A stretch of DNA of 64,000 nucleotides, from NCBI GenBank assembly GCA_019186945.1, contig JABAQJ010000007.1, forward strand, positions 496,001 through 560,000, given 5' to 3'. Positions 26,884 through 35,522 of this stretch are shown here, in pieces. Position 1 is the first letter of the stretch. Each line of letters opens with the position of its first letter. A program made the position numbers and the translations under genes. The notes below the pieces were generated by a model. The model searched no databases and was not told the origin of the DNA. It saw only the letters and a list, made by a program, of their open reading frames with translations. The DNA is from Gemmatimonadaceae bacterium. GTDB lineage: Bacteria; Gemmatimonadota; Gemmatimonadetes; Gemmatimonadales; Gemmatimonadaceae.

Positions 26884-27911
26884 GCGCTTACCCCACTGGT
26901 GGCCGGTTCCGACGGAGAGCGGTCGGATGCGGCTTCGGCGCGTGGTTCGACCCTGCTGATGTGTGCGACGTAGGCCATGAAGCAAACTGCCACCCACGCC
27001 AGCGTGCCCACGGCTTCATGAAGCGAGCGCCAGATGGCCGGGAGAGACAGTTCTACCATGACAGCAGCGACAGCCACCTGAGCGAGCGTTGTGGTAGTGG
27101 CGAGCAACGCCATCGGCGCGACGATGCGTTCGCCGCGTCGACGGGTACCGACGGCGAGTCCGGCAAGGTGAAACGTCAGCAGAAACGCCAGCACGCGATG
27201 GGTGAACTGCAGGTGCTGTGACGGATCCGTGGGGAGCAGGCCGCCTGCGCACAGGGGGAACCCGGTGCAGCTCGAATTGGCGCCTGGAACATGCGCTGTC
27301 AGGGCGCCGAGAACGAGCGTGAGAAACGCAATCGCGGCGGCGCCGTACGCCGACCTGGCGGTTCGACGGCTGGTCGGCACCGATGCGGCGTGCGGATTGG
27401 CAGCGCGATCCAACGATGATGCACCCGATGACCGTGCGTCGTATTCTCTTTCTTTGATTCGGGGGCGGGGGCCCGCGCGTACGATCGCCACCACCATCGC
27501 TCCCAGGAGCGACATGGCAATCGCCAGGTGCGTCACAATGACCGCCTTGTTCGCCAAGGCAAGGATTACCGTCACAGCGCCGAACAGCGCCGCTGCAACC
27601 ACCAGTCCAGCCGCGACCAGCAACGGCCACAGCACCCCACCGCTTCCTCCGACGCCGGGCTCTCGCCGCCTGCGCCACGCCCAGGCCACGCAAACCAGAA
27701 TCGCCGCCGTAAGCGTCGCCGCGAAGTACCGGTGCGAGACCTCGATGATCAGGTCCGGGCGGGAGAACGGCGGAAACCAGTAGCCGTGACATCGCGGCCA
27801 ATGCTCCCCGCACCCCATTCCCGAACCAGTGATGCGCACGATGGCACCGAAAACGATATGGCCGACGGCGAAGACGAGCGTCGCCCACGACAATCGCCGC
27901 AGCCCCGTCAT
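26880..27911 (-). CDS. ctaA: heme A synthase (COX15/CtaA family)
   Basis: 343 residues with about eight helices in two similar halves. The first half carries GAIVRITGSGMGCGEHWPRC, the family hallmark with a Cys pair, followed by EVSHRYFA with a heme-ligand His. NKAVIVTHLAIAM has a second His. In the second half, CTGFPLCAGG and QFTHRVLAF, then WRSLHEAVGT, mirror these sites. It oxidises heme o to heme a. An Arg/Ser-rich cytosolic linker (about 180-215) separates the halves. ATGA overlap with the upstream small membrane protein and GTGA overlap with ctaB define one operon. Confidence 0.94.
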   Translation of the reverse strand: MTGLRRLSWATLVFAVGHIVFGAIVRITGSGMGCGEHWPRCHGYWFPPFSRPDLIIEVSHRYFAATLTAAILVCVAWAWRRRREPGVGGSGGVLWPLLVAAGLVVAAALFGAVTVILALANKAVIVTHLAIAMSLLGAMVVAIVRAGPRPRIKEREYDARSSGASSLDRAANPHAASVPTSRRTARSAYGAAAIAFLTLVLGALTAHVPGANSSCTGFPLCAGGLLPTDPSQHLQFTHRVLAFLLTFHLAGLAVGTRRRGERIVAPMALLATTTTLAQVAVAAVMVELSLPAIWRSLHEAVGTLAWVAVCFMAYVAHISRVEPRAEAASDRSPSEPATSGVSA

Positions 27912-28165
27912 CGCTCGACCACCTGCGCGCTGGGCGTTGCGGTGCGAGGTGACCAACTCCGCACGCGCGACCAGGTCAACACGAGCGTAGCCAAAAGCAT
28001 CAGCGCCGGAAGCAACACCCACGCGGTCTCGCGGATCGCTGCCGCCCGCGACTTCTCGGCGCCGGGTGTGCGGCCGAGCAGCAACGAGCGCACCAACATC
28101 GCCTGTGCGACCAGCGCGAGGATCGCGGCGCACCAATACAAGAGGAAGGAAAACCCGTGCGACAT
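27908..28165 (-). CDS. small two-helix membrane protein, COX2-hairpin-like
   Basis: 85 residues with two membrane helices (about 7-27 and 49-66) joined by a polar loop and followed by a short polar tail. The second helix reads IRETAWVLLPALMLLATLVL, which matches the pattern of the second helix of cytochrome c oxidase subunit II (family consensus LEIxWTxxPxxIL). The Cu-A domain that should follow is absent. It may be a truncated COX2 relative, or an assembly protein. No SD precedes the ATG at 28165; an in-frame ATG at 28252 would add 29 residues. Its stop overlaps the ctaA start. Confidence 0.66.
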   Translation of the reverse strand: MSHGFSFLLYWCAAILALVAQAMLVRSLLLGRTPGAEKSRAAAIRETAWVLLPALMLLATLVLTWSRVRSWSPRTATPSAQVVER

Positions 28166-28349
28166 GAACTTGGAGGGATGACGACTCGTGCGTACCCAAC
28201 CTGCGTACCGCGCACTCAAATCAATGCGCGTCCCCACCCTGGCGAAAGTCACCGCAACGCCGTCAAGTCACGGGAATGCCGTGTGGGGCCAACCACCGGA
28301 ATCACACGCACCTAGCCGGAGCCCGATCACGCACCTACCATAAGCGGCC

Positions 28350-29738
28350 ATGAGTACACCTGATCGCCTTGCCCTCGCCACCCCCCCGGCGTCAGCCAGA
28401 TCCGGTTCGCCACTGCCTCGTCGCATCGGGTTGTGGAGCGCCATAGCCGTCGTCATTGGCTCGACCATCGGCTCAGGCATCTTCCGGACGCCGGCGGGTA
28501 TCGCGGATCGCGTTCCCGGAACGTTCCCGATGTTGACGATCTGGGTGCTGGGCGGCGCGGTGGCGCTTTGTGGCGCGCTGACGTTGGCCGAGGTAGCGAC
28601 AGCAATCCCTGCCACGGGTGGCTTCTACGCTTTTCTGCGCGATGCCTGGGGACGTCTCCCGGCGTTCCTGTTCGGGTGGTCTCAGCTTACGATCGTCCGG
28701 GCGGCCGCCTTGGGGGCCATCGCCATCACGTTCAGCGAGTACTTCCTGCGCGTGCTGGGTTACGATCCGACCATCGCGCCGTACAACCAGTATGCCCACT
28801 ACCTGGCGGCGGTTGCAATTGCGGTGACCGCCGTCTTCAACATCGTCGGGGTACGCTGGGGCACTACGGTGACGAACCTGACCACCATGGCGAAGTTTGG
28901 CGGGCTCGTCTTCATCGTGCTCGTGGCGGTGACCGTCGGACTACCGCGAACAGGCGGTTACTTCGCTCCAGCGATGCCGGTTGAGCCGCTCGCCGCCAGT
29001 TCGTATGGATTGGCGCTGGTGTCGGTTCTCTGGGCATACGACGGCTGGGGGGACGTCAGCTATGTGGCCGGCGAGGTGACCGACCCCACGAAGAACCTGC
29101 CTCGCGCACTCATCGGCGGAACGCTGGCGGTGATCGCGATCTACCTGCTGGCCAACGTTGCCTATCTCTCGGTGCTCACGATCGAGGAGATGCGGGTTTC
29201 CAAGCTGGTGGCGGCCGACGTTGCCGAGCGCTTGATGGGGCGACCCGGCGTCGTCCTCGTCTCGACGACGGTGACACTCTCGACGTTCGGTACGATGAGT
29301 GTCGTCCTCCTCACCAGTCCCCGCGTCCTGTTCGCCATGGCCGACGACGGTCTTCTCTTTCGCCGGGTAGCCGCCGTACACCCACGATTCCAGACGCCGC
29401 ACGTGGCGATCTCGCTGGTGGCGGTCCTGGGTGTGAGTTTCGTCCTCCTGAACACGTTCGAGAAGCTTGCCGACACGTTCGTGATTGCCATGTTGCCGTT
29501 TTATGCTGGCGGCGTGGGCGCGATCTATCGGTTGCGAGCGCGCCCGGGATATGTCCCGAAGTTCCGCGCGTTAGGCTACCCGGTCGTGCCAGCCATCTTC
29601 CTCGCGGCGGTGGCTTACCTTCTCGTCAACCAGATCGTCGACCCTGGCACGAGGATGTGGGCACTTGGCATTTTCATCGTGATCCTGGCCGGCATCCCGG
29701 TCTATCGGCTGACTGTCGGCCGAGCGGCACCGAGGTAG
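28350..29738 (+). CDS. APC family amino acid permease (second copy)
   Basis: 462 residues, about 12 helices. The first helix contains VVIGSTIGSGIFRTPAGIA and the second region VALCGALTLAEVATAIPATGG. The WAYDGWGDVSYVAGEVTDP block resembles the serine/threonine-exchanger and LAT-type branch. It differs clearly from the permease at 22.5 kb, so it is not a recent duplication. It is followed 3 bp later by the creatininase-family gene, suggesting uptake of the compound that enzyme hydrolyses. Substrate unknown. Confidence 0.92.
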   Translation: MSTPDRLALATPPASARSGSPLPRRIGLWSAIAVVIGSTIGSGIFRTPAGIADRVPGTFPMLTIWVLGGAVALCGALTLAEVATAIPATGGFYAFLRDAWGRLPAFLFGWSQLTIVRAAALGAIAITFSEYFLRVLGYDPTIAPYNQYAHYLAAVAIAVTAVFNIVGVRWGTTVTNLTTMAKFGGLVFIVLVAVTVGLPRTGGYFAPAMPVEPLAASSYGLALVSVLWAYDGWGDVSYVAGEVTDPTKNLPRALIGGTLAVIAIYLLANVAYLSVLTIEEMRVSKLVAADVAERLMGRPGVVLVSTTVTLSTFGTMSVVLLTSPRVLFAMADDGLLFRRVAAVHPRFQTPHVAISLVAVLGVSFVLLNTFEKLADTFVIAMLPFYAGGVGAIYRLRARPGYVPKFRALGYPVVPAIFLAAVAYLLVNQIVDPGTRMWALGIFIVILAGIPVYRLTVGRAAPR

Positions 29739-29741
29739 CGC

Positions 29742-30521
29742 ATGAACGGTCGTCTCACGAACGGTCGTCCATGGATCCTGGGTGAGTGCCTGTGGCCAGA
29801 GGTACGCAGTGCTGAGTACGAAGTCGCCATCCTGCCGTGGGGCGCTACGGAGGCACACAATACGCACCTGCCTTACGCCACCGACACCATCGAAAGCACG
29901 TGGGTGGCGGAGGAGAGCGCGCGTCTGGCTTGGGAGGCCGGCGCGCGGGTCGTGGTGCTGCCGGCCATCGCCTACGGTGTGCAGACCGGTCAGCGGGATA
30001 TCCCGTTCTGCATCAATATGAACCCGTCGACGCAGGCGATGGTGTTGCGCGACATCGTCAGGTCACTCGAAGTGCACAGCCCTCGCAAGCTGATAGTACT
30101 GAATGGGCACGGCGGCAACGATTTCAAGCAGATGATCCGGGAGTTGCAAGCGGAGACCTCGATCTTTCTTGGCACTATCAACTGGTGGTCGTGCGTTTCG
30201 GCCGCGCCTTTCTTCGACGAACCCGGCGATCACGCTGGAGAACTGGAAACCAGCGTGATGCAGAAGTTGTCGCCGCATCTGGTTGCGCTGCTGGATCGCG
30301 CTGGCAAGGGACGCGCTCGACGCTCGACGATCGCCGGATTTCGCGAGGGATGGGCCTGGGCGCCACGCGATTGGAGTCAGGTTACCGACGATACGGGCGT
30401 TGGCGACCCGTCCGGGGCTTCCGACGTCAAGGGCGCACGCTTCCTGGAGACTGTTACGAGGCGGATCGCCGGATTCTTCGTCGAGCTGGCCGCCGCGGAT
30501 TCGGCACGGATGTACGAATAG
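29742..30521 (+). CDS. creatininase family protein (cyclic amide hydrolase type)
   Basis: A 259-residue soluble protein. Conserved metal-binding segments are visible: LPWGATEAHNTHLPYATDT (Glu and His, Asp), LNGHGGND, and DHAGELETS (His and Glu). Creatininase relatives hydrolyse cyclic or linear amides (creatinine, mycofactocin intermediates, formamidopyrimidines). Which one applies here is not clear. Adjacent transport (APC permease, 3 bp upstream) suggests a catabolic role. The ATG immediately follows the permease stop. Confidence 0.88.
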   Translation: MNGRLTNGRPWILGECLWPEVRSAEYEVAILPWGATEAHNTHLPYATDTIESTWVAEESARLAWEAGARVVVLPAIAYGVQTGQRDIPFCINMNPSTQAMVLRDIVRSLEVHSPRKLIVLNGHGGNDFKQMIRELQAETSIFLGTINWWSCVSAAPFFDEPGDHAGELETSVMQKLSPHLVALLDRAGKGRARRSTIAGFREGWAWAPRDWSQVTDDTGVGDPSGASDVKGARFLETVTRRIAGFFVELAAADSARMYE

Positions 30522-30705
30522 CATCCGCCCGACGGCGCATGCTTTCCCGGCGAGGCGCGCCAGGCACGAAGCGAGGACGCGACACGACGGTGGTGTTGCG
30601 GCCGAGTCAAGTCGCTTGACCGTCATTCCGGTTGCGGCCAGCTTTGTGCACGCCTTCCCCCATTCGTTTCGTGGGGAAGCCGCGTTCTCCCTCCAGGAAT
30701 CGCCT

Positions 30706-33700
30706 ATGAAACTGCACCGTGTTTTTCTCGTCGGCGCCGCGCTGTTCATGGCCCTGACGAGCCTTGTGCCGTCGCGAACGTCAGCACAGGGCGTAACGAC
30801 CGGCGGCATTGGCGGCGTTGTGGCTGACGAAAACGGCCAGCCTCTCGGCAACGTCCAGATCCGTGTGGTCAACAAGAAGACAGGATTTGCCACGGGTGCG
30901 CTGACGCGCGAAAGCGGTCGCTATCTGGTGGCGGGTCTCGAAGTTGGCGGACCGTATGAAGTGACGGCGCGACGCATCGGGTTCGAGCCTCAGGTCAGGA
31001 CGGACCAGTATGTGCCGCTCAGTCAGATTCTGAAGCTGGACTTCGTCCTCTCGCAGCAGGCTGCGCAGATCCAGGGCGTGCAGATCGTCGGCACGACGAC
31101 GGCGGCCGAGACGTTCACAGCCTCGAACACAGGCGTCAAGACTGTCGTCACCGACACGGCGTTGCGGCGGATACCGACGCTCTCCCGCAACCTGGTCGAC
31201 TTCATCAAGCTCGTCCCACAGGCATCGTCGTCCGGTCCGGGTTATTCCGGGGGCGGCATGTCGAACCGCATGAACAACGTACAGATCGACGGTTCCACGG
31301 AGCGTGACGTCTTCGGACTCGGTTCCACGGGCCAGCCCGGCGCGCAGGCGAACGCCAAGTCCGTGTCTCTGGAAGCCGTCAAGGAGTTCCAGGTTCTGCT
31401 GGCGCCGTTCGACGTACGGCAAGGGAACTTCGGCGGGTTGCTGCTGAACGCCGTCACCAAGAGCGGAACGAACGACTTGTCCGGTTCCGCGTTCTACCAG
31501 TATCGAAACCAGGACTATGGCCGCAACGTTCCGGTGCTCCGTTCGACCGCCTTCGACCGGACGATGTACGGTTTCTCGTTAGGTGGCCCGATCGTCAAGG
31601 ATCGGCTGCATTTCTTCGTGGTACCGGAGTTCCAGACGGAGCACGCGCCGCTCAGCGGGCCGTTCCAGGGTCAGCCATCCAGTGCGGCGATCGCGTTCCC
31701 GGTTCGCGACGCCGACCTGACGAGGTTCGGCCAACTGATGACCGCCATGGGCGAGAAGTCCCTGGGAACGGTGGGCGCGGTGGAAGTACCCAATCCACTG
31801 ACCAACTTCTTCGGTCGGGTGGACTGGCGCCTCAACGACACGCACCGCCTCGTCCTGCGCTACAACTACGGAAAATCCGAACTGCTGCGTTCGCAGAACT
31901 CGCGTAACTCGACGCGCGTGGTCTATACGGCCAATCTGCACGATTTCGTCTCCACCAAGCATGCCCCGGTGGTGCAGTTGTATTCCCATTTCCAGAACGG
32001 CACGTTCAACGAACTGTTCCTCGGCTATAACGTGGTCGAGGACCGACGTAATCCACGGACGACGTTCCCCCAGATCACGGTCTCGCGCGTTACGCAGGTC
32101 GACAAGAACGGCAGCGTCGTCGGCGACAACGCGACCATCCTCGGCGGATCCGACCAGTTCTCGCAAGGGAACGAACTGGACACCAAGACCTACGAACTGA
32201 CGGACAACTACACGATCCCGCGAGGCAACCACACCTTCGTGATCGGCACGCGCAACGAGCTGGTGAAGCTGCGAAATCTGTTCACGCAGAGTTCGTTCGG
32301 AGTGTGGTCGTTCCGCGGACTCGACTCGCTGGCCGCCGGAAACGCCAACTCGTTCCGCAAGGCGATCATCCTCAGCCAGGGCGGGAACGTCTACTTCGAC
32401 GCGCTCCAGAGCGGATGGTACGTGCAGGACCTGTGGCAGTATTCGCCACGTCTCGCCATCACGCTGGGTGTCCGACTCGACTACTCGAAGTTCCTCACGG
32501 ACCTGCCCTATAACGCGGCGATCGACAGTGCCTACGGACGCCGCACGGACGACATCCCGCGCAATTCCGTGCAGTTCTCTCCACGTGTCGGCTTCAACTG
32601 GGACATCACTGGCGACCAGAAGAACCAGCTGCGCGGTGGCGCCGGACTCTTCGTCGGTACGCCGCCGTACGTCTGGCTGGAGAACGCCTACGTCAACTCG
32701 GGGAACATCATCACGTTCCTCAACTGCTCGACCTCCAGCACGCCGGCGCCGTCGTTCACGCTCAACATCGCCAATATCAATGTCTGCCGGAACGGGCAGG
32801 GATCGAAGCCGATCGGCGACGTCAACTTCCTCGATGGGAGTCTCAAGTTCCCGCAGCCCCTGCGCGTCGCGTTAGGCTACGATCGACAGCTCAAGAGCGA
32901 CGTGGTCTTCTCGATCGACGCGTTGCTCTCGAAAAACCTGAACCAGTTCTTCTTCGTCAATCGCAACCTCGCCGGACCGCAGCTAACGGATCGTTACGGA
33001 CGGGTCGTGTATGCGCAGACGATCGGGCTCAACGGATCGCCGAGCATGGTGCTGCCACCGAAGGTCGTGGCTAACGGCGGCTCCGCCCGCTTCAGTACGG
33101 CGATCGACGTCGAGAACCAGAACAGGGACTACGCCTGGAGCTTCACCCCTCAGCTCAGGAAGCGCTTCTCCAACCACTGGGAAGGCGGAGTCGCTTACAC
33201 CTACGCGAGGGCGCGCGACGTGCAGAGCTTCACCTCGTCAACGCACATCTCGAACTGGCAGTTCGGACGGACGCTGTCCACCCGCCAGGAGGATCCACTG
33301 CTGGGCGTTTCATTGTTCGACCAGACGCACAAGATCGCGACGAACGGCACGTACACCTGGGAGTGGAAGAAGAACTGGGCTACCGACGTCTCGCTCTTCT
33401 ACCAGGGCTTCTCCGGCTCACCGCACGACTACGTCTACGCGGGCGCGTCGAGTACGCAGGGCGACCTGAATGCCGACGGGCGCAACGGCAACGACCTGAT
33501 CTATGTGCCGATGAACGCTCACAACACAAACGAGATCGTCTTCCAGAACATCGGATCCGGGGCAAACGCCGTGACGGCGCAGAAGCAGGCGGATGCGTTC
33601 GAGAAGTTCATCCAGAGCTCGGACTGCCTGAGTCGCTACCGCGGGCAGATTCTCAAGCGCAATGTTTGCAAGCAACCGTTCACGAATCAGGTGGACCTGG

Positions 33701-33990
33701 CCGTCCGCCAGAATGTCCCGCTGATTCGAAACCAGCGCGTCTCGGTCCAGATGGACATCTTCAACTTCGGCAACCTGCTGAACAAGAAGTGGGGCCAGCA
33801 AAAGGTCGCGGAAGCCAATTCGGGTGCGAACGCCAATGTGCCAATCCTGACGCACGTCGGCCAGACGACGACCAGCCCGCTCACGGCGGTCAACATCGTG
33901 CAGTTCAACACCAACCTGCACGAGTACAGCGTCGGGAACTTCGCATCGAACTACTGGCGAACGCAGATCTCCCTGCGCTACAGCTTCTGA
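30706..33990 (+). CDS. TonB-dependent receptor, Oar-like with CarboxypepD_reg domain
   Basis: 1,094 residues in the outer membrane. A signal peptide (about 1-28, ending TSAQG) is followed by a carboxypeptidase-regulatory-like beta-sandwich (about 30-115, GGVVADENGQPLGNVQIRV), a plug domain (about 130-250, with LVDFIKLVPQAS and the NNVQIDGSTERDVFGL loop) and a large 22-strand barrel that closes with TQISLRYSF, ending in the aromatic Phe used for barrel insertion. This layout matches Oar/SusC-related receptors that move oligomeric nutrients or participate in protein export. No SusD partner lies beside it. A hairpin terminator follows. Confidence 0.92.
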   Translation: MKLHRVFLVGAALFMALTSLVPSRTSAQGVTTGGIGGVVADENGQPLGNVQIRVVNKKTGFATGALTRESGRYLVAGLEVGGPYEVTARRIGFEPQVRTDQYVPLSQILKLDFVLSQQAAQIQGVQIVGTTTAAETFTASNTGVKTVVTDTALRRIPTLSRNLVDFIKLVPQASSSGPGYSGGGMSNRMNNVQIDGSTERDVFGLGSTGQPGAQANAKSVSLEAVKEFQVLLAPFDVRQGNFGGLLLNAVTKSGTNDLSGSAFYQYRNQDYGRNVPVLRSTAFDRTMYGFSLGGPIVKDRLHFFVVPEFQTEHAPLSGPFQGQPSSAAIAFPVRDADLTRFGQLMTAMGEKSLGTVGAVEVPNPLTNFFGRVDWRLNDTHRLVLRYNYGKSELLRSQNSRNSTRVVYTANLHDFVSTKHAPVVQLYSHFQNGTFNELFLGYNVVEDRRNPRTTFPQITVSRVTQVDKNGSVVGDNATILGGSDQFSQGNELDTKTYELTDNYTIPRGNHTFVIGTRNELVKLRNLFTQSSFGVWSFRGLDSLAAGNANSFRKAIILSQGGNVYFDALQSGWYVQDLWQYSPRLAITLGVRLDYSKFLTDLPYNAAIDSAYGRRTDDIPRNSVQFSPRVGFNWDITGDQKNQLRGGAGLFVGTPPYVWLENAYVNSGNIITFLNCSTSSTPAPSFTLNIANINVCRNGQGSKPIGDVNFLDGSLKFPQPLRVALGYDRQLKSDVVFSIDALLSKNLNQFFFVNRNLAGPQLTDRYGRVVYAQTIGLNGSPSMVLPPKVVANGGSARFSTAIDVENQNRDYAWSFTPQLRKRFSNHWEGGVAYTYARARDVQSFTSSTHISNWQFGRTLSTRQEDPLLGVSLFDQTHKIATNGTYTWEWKKNWATDVSLFYQGFSGSPHDYVYAGASSTQGDLNADGRNGNDLIYVPMNAHNTNEIVFQNIGSGANAVTAQKQADAFEKFIQSSDCLSRYRGQILKRNVCKQPFTNQVDLAVRQNVPLIRNQRVSVQMDIFNFGNLLNKKWGQQKVAEANSGANANVPILTHVGQTTTSPLTAVNIVQFNTNLHEYSVGNFASNYWRTQISLRYSF

Positions 33991-34025
33991 ACGACGTCTC
34001 CGCAGTCCGACACACGAGGTTGGCG

Positions 34026-34057
34026 CGGCCCCGGGAAGTACTCCCCCGGGGCCGTTT
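34026..34057 (+). terminator. terminator after the TonB-dependent receptor
   Basis: CGGCCCCGGG (34026-34035) and CCCGGGGCCG (34045-34054) form a perfect 10-bp stem followed by TTT. It begins 36 bp after the receptor stop. Confidence 0.8.
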
Positions 34058-34104
34058 GTCTCCCCAACACGTCGGCAGCGCGGTCGTATCCAGGGCCGGC
34101 CTGC

Positions 34105-34635
34105 CTAACGTGAAGGTCGAATCGAGCGGTCGTTGGGCATCGACCGGCCCTTCACGGATCCGGATGAGTTGATCGCCGTCGCTTCCGCGCGCGCCATGAT
34201 CGCCGCGGCAAGCTGCCCCCAATCCGAGTCCGGGACTTCTACCGCAAGCAGGATCGACCCGTCCTCGACGCGCGCTTCGTAAAGGGCGACTGATCCCGGT
34301 TCGATCCCGATCGCCAGCAACGCCGAGGAAAGGCTGTTGCCTTCAGCCAGTCGATCGATCGCCGCCCCAATCGGCCCGGCGACGATGAAACGTCCGGAGC
34401 GCGGAATCGCAACCACGGCCACATCCGACAGCCATTCCAGCGTGCCGCCAAGGAGCGCGTCCGCTCTGGCGCCGATGACGCCCGACGCCTCCACTGGCCC
34501 TCCGCTCCGGGTACCGATGTTGTCGGGAAACAGGACGGAGATCCGAGCGCTGGAGAAACCGTTCTCCCTCAGCTCTTCAACGGCCGCGGCGACCTGATCC
34601 CTTGTTCGAAAGACGCCAACCGAAGTACCACGCAT
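34105..34635 (-). CDS. YflT/general stress 17M-like domain protein
   Basis: 176 residues. The first 40 residues (VGVFRTRDQVAAAVEELRENGFSSARISVLFPDN, here summarised) follow the pattern of the YflT/DUF1269 stress-protein domain: a short strand, a helix carrying paired acidic and basic residues, then a strand. A Gly/Ala-rich middle (GARADALLGG, then VAGPIGAAIDRLAEG) resembles the membrane-insertable hairpin of such proteins, and the end contains VEVPDSDWGQLAAAI. The function in stress response is known only by analogy. The TAG stop falls within a CGTTAGG heptamer. Confidence 0.6.
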   Translation of the reverse strand: MRGTSVGVFRTRDQVAAAVEELRENGFSSARISVLFPDNIGTRSGGPVEASGVIGARADALLGGTLEWLSDVAVVAIPRSGRFIVAGPIGAAIDRLAEGNSLSSALLAIGIEPGSVALYEARVEDGSILLAVEVPDSDWGQLAAAIMARAEATAINSSGSVKGRSMPNDRSIRPSR

Positions 34636-34734
34636 GGGATGCTCTCCCCTGCATCCGTCCGCTTTTCGAACGACCATCCTTGAGACAGGCTCGGCCGAAA
34701 GGACGGCCTCTCGTCAGCACCCGATGTGGTGCTC

Positions 34735-34819
34735 GTTGGGAAGGAAAATACTATGTGACTTTCGTCACATGCAGGAGGTTGTCTTCAACAATTGGTTGAC
34801 AGATCAATCGTTCCGCTAG
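34735..34819 (+). pseudogene. decayed RAYT (REP-associated tyrosine transposase) fragment
   Basis: One frame reads GKYYVTFVTCRR (from 34740) and then runs into a stop at 34797-34799, while the neighbouring frame continues as EVVFNNWLTDQSFR to a stop at 34817. Joined, these resemble the N-terminus of Y1/TnpA_REP transposases (YxVTFxTxxR then VFxN). The remainder, including the catalytic Tyr, is missing. Directly downstream come GAGTCTGACCCC repeats of the kind that flank RAYT genes. Short and frameshifted, so this call is moderately confident. Confidence 0.5.
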
Positions 34820-34821
34820 AC

Positions 34822-34907
34822 GAAATGGAGTCTGGAAATGGAGTCTGACCCCAAAATGACCCCCAAATGAGTTGCTGCTAGCCGAAATAGAGTCTGACCC
34901 CAAACAA
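34822..34907. repeat. REP-like GAGTCTGACCCC repeats beside the RAYT remnant
   Basis: GAAATGGAGTCTG occurs at 34822-34834, AAATGGAGTCTGACCCCAAA at 34836-34855 and GAAATAGAGTCTGACCCCAAA at 34883-34903. These are near-copies of one unit in the same orientation, separated by unrelated bases. Together with the transposase fragment they fill most of the 330-bp gap between 34636 and 34965, which otherwise holds no gene that I can see. Confidence 0.72.
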
Positions 34908-34965
34908 GCAGTCCGGGAAAATCGGAAAGCCTGGTTCGGTGTGCTCACGACGGAACCACGCGGTG

Positions 34966-35502
34966 TTAACCAGAAGTTCGTTCGGCAGCGCTGAGCAGCG
35001 CGCGCGCTTTCTCGATGATCTGATACTCGAGTACGCCTCGCGTCGGGCAGCGCACCGGATCCCAGGCGTTGCCAGAAACGTTCGTACCTCCGGCCGCCAG
35101 GGCGATCGCCACCCGGGTGCGGTTGTCCGCCATGGGCGTCATTCGCGCGACGATGGCAAAGTGGATCCTGTACGCATCCGCGTTAGGCCCTGTGATGCCG
35201 TCGCCGCAGTCGATGAACCGGGAGATCTGGCCGCCGGCGACGGTGCGCTCGCGCATGAACTTGAGCGTTCCGAAGGCCCCACCAGTGGAGTCCTGTATCT
35301 CAGCCGATATCCTGAGTGACTGGAATACGGCCTTGACGGCGGAATAGGTCTGCCCGTACGAGTGCGCGATTTCGACCGGCTTGCCGATCGTATCCATCGT
35401 GACCAGGCCCAGATAGCCGGGAACGCGGGCGATCGTGACCGTGGTCTGCGCGCCGGCGCTCGTGGCGAAAGCCAAGGCGATCGCTGTCCATACTGTTCGC
35501 AT
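34966..35502 (-). CDS. secreted hypothetical protein
   Basis: 178 residues with a signal peptide (about 1-19, AFATSAGAQT). The mature part is predicted to be mixed alpha/beta. It contains two Cys (CGDG, RCPT) that could pair and no recognised domain. It is the last gene of the mlaE/mlaD operon, 20 bp after mlaD, so a role in envelope lipid transport or sensing is suggested only by position. Confidence 0.72.
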   Translation of the reverse strand: MRTVWTAIALAFATSAGAQTTVTIARVPGYLGLVTMDTIGKPVEIAHSYGQTYSAVKAVFQSLRISAEIQDSTGGAFGTLKFMRERTVAGGQISRFIDCGDGITGPNADAYRIHFAIVARMTPMADNRTRVAIALAAGGTNVSGNAWDPVRCPTRGVLEYQIIEKARALLSAAERTSG

Positions 35503-35522
35503 TCGCGGTATCCGTGATATCG

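Noticed and set aside
30616-30646. Bacteroidetes-type promoter pattern (TTG, 20 nt, CAGCTTTG) upstream of the TonB receptor
   Set aside because: The -7 motif needs TAnnTTTG and the first base does not match. One near-match is not enough evidence.
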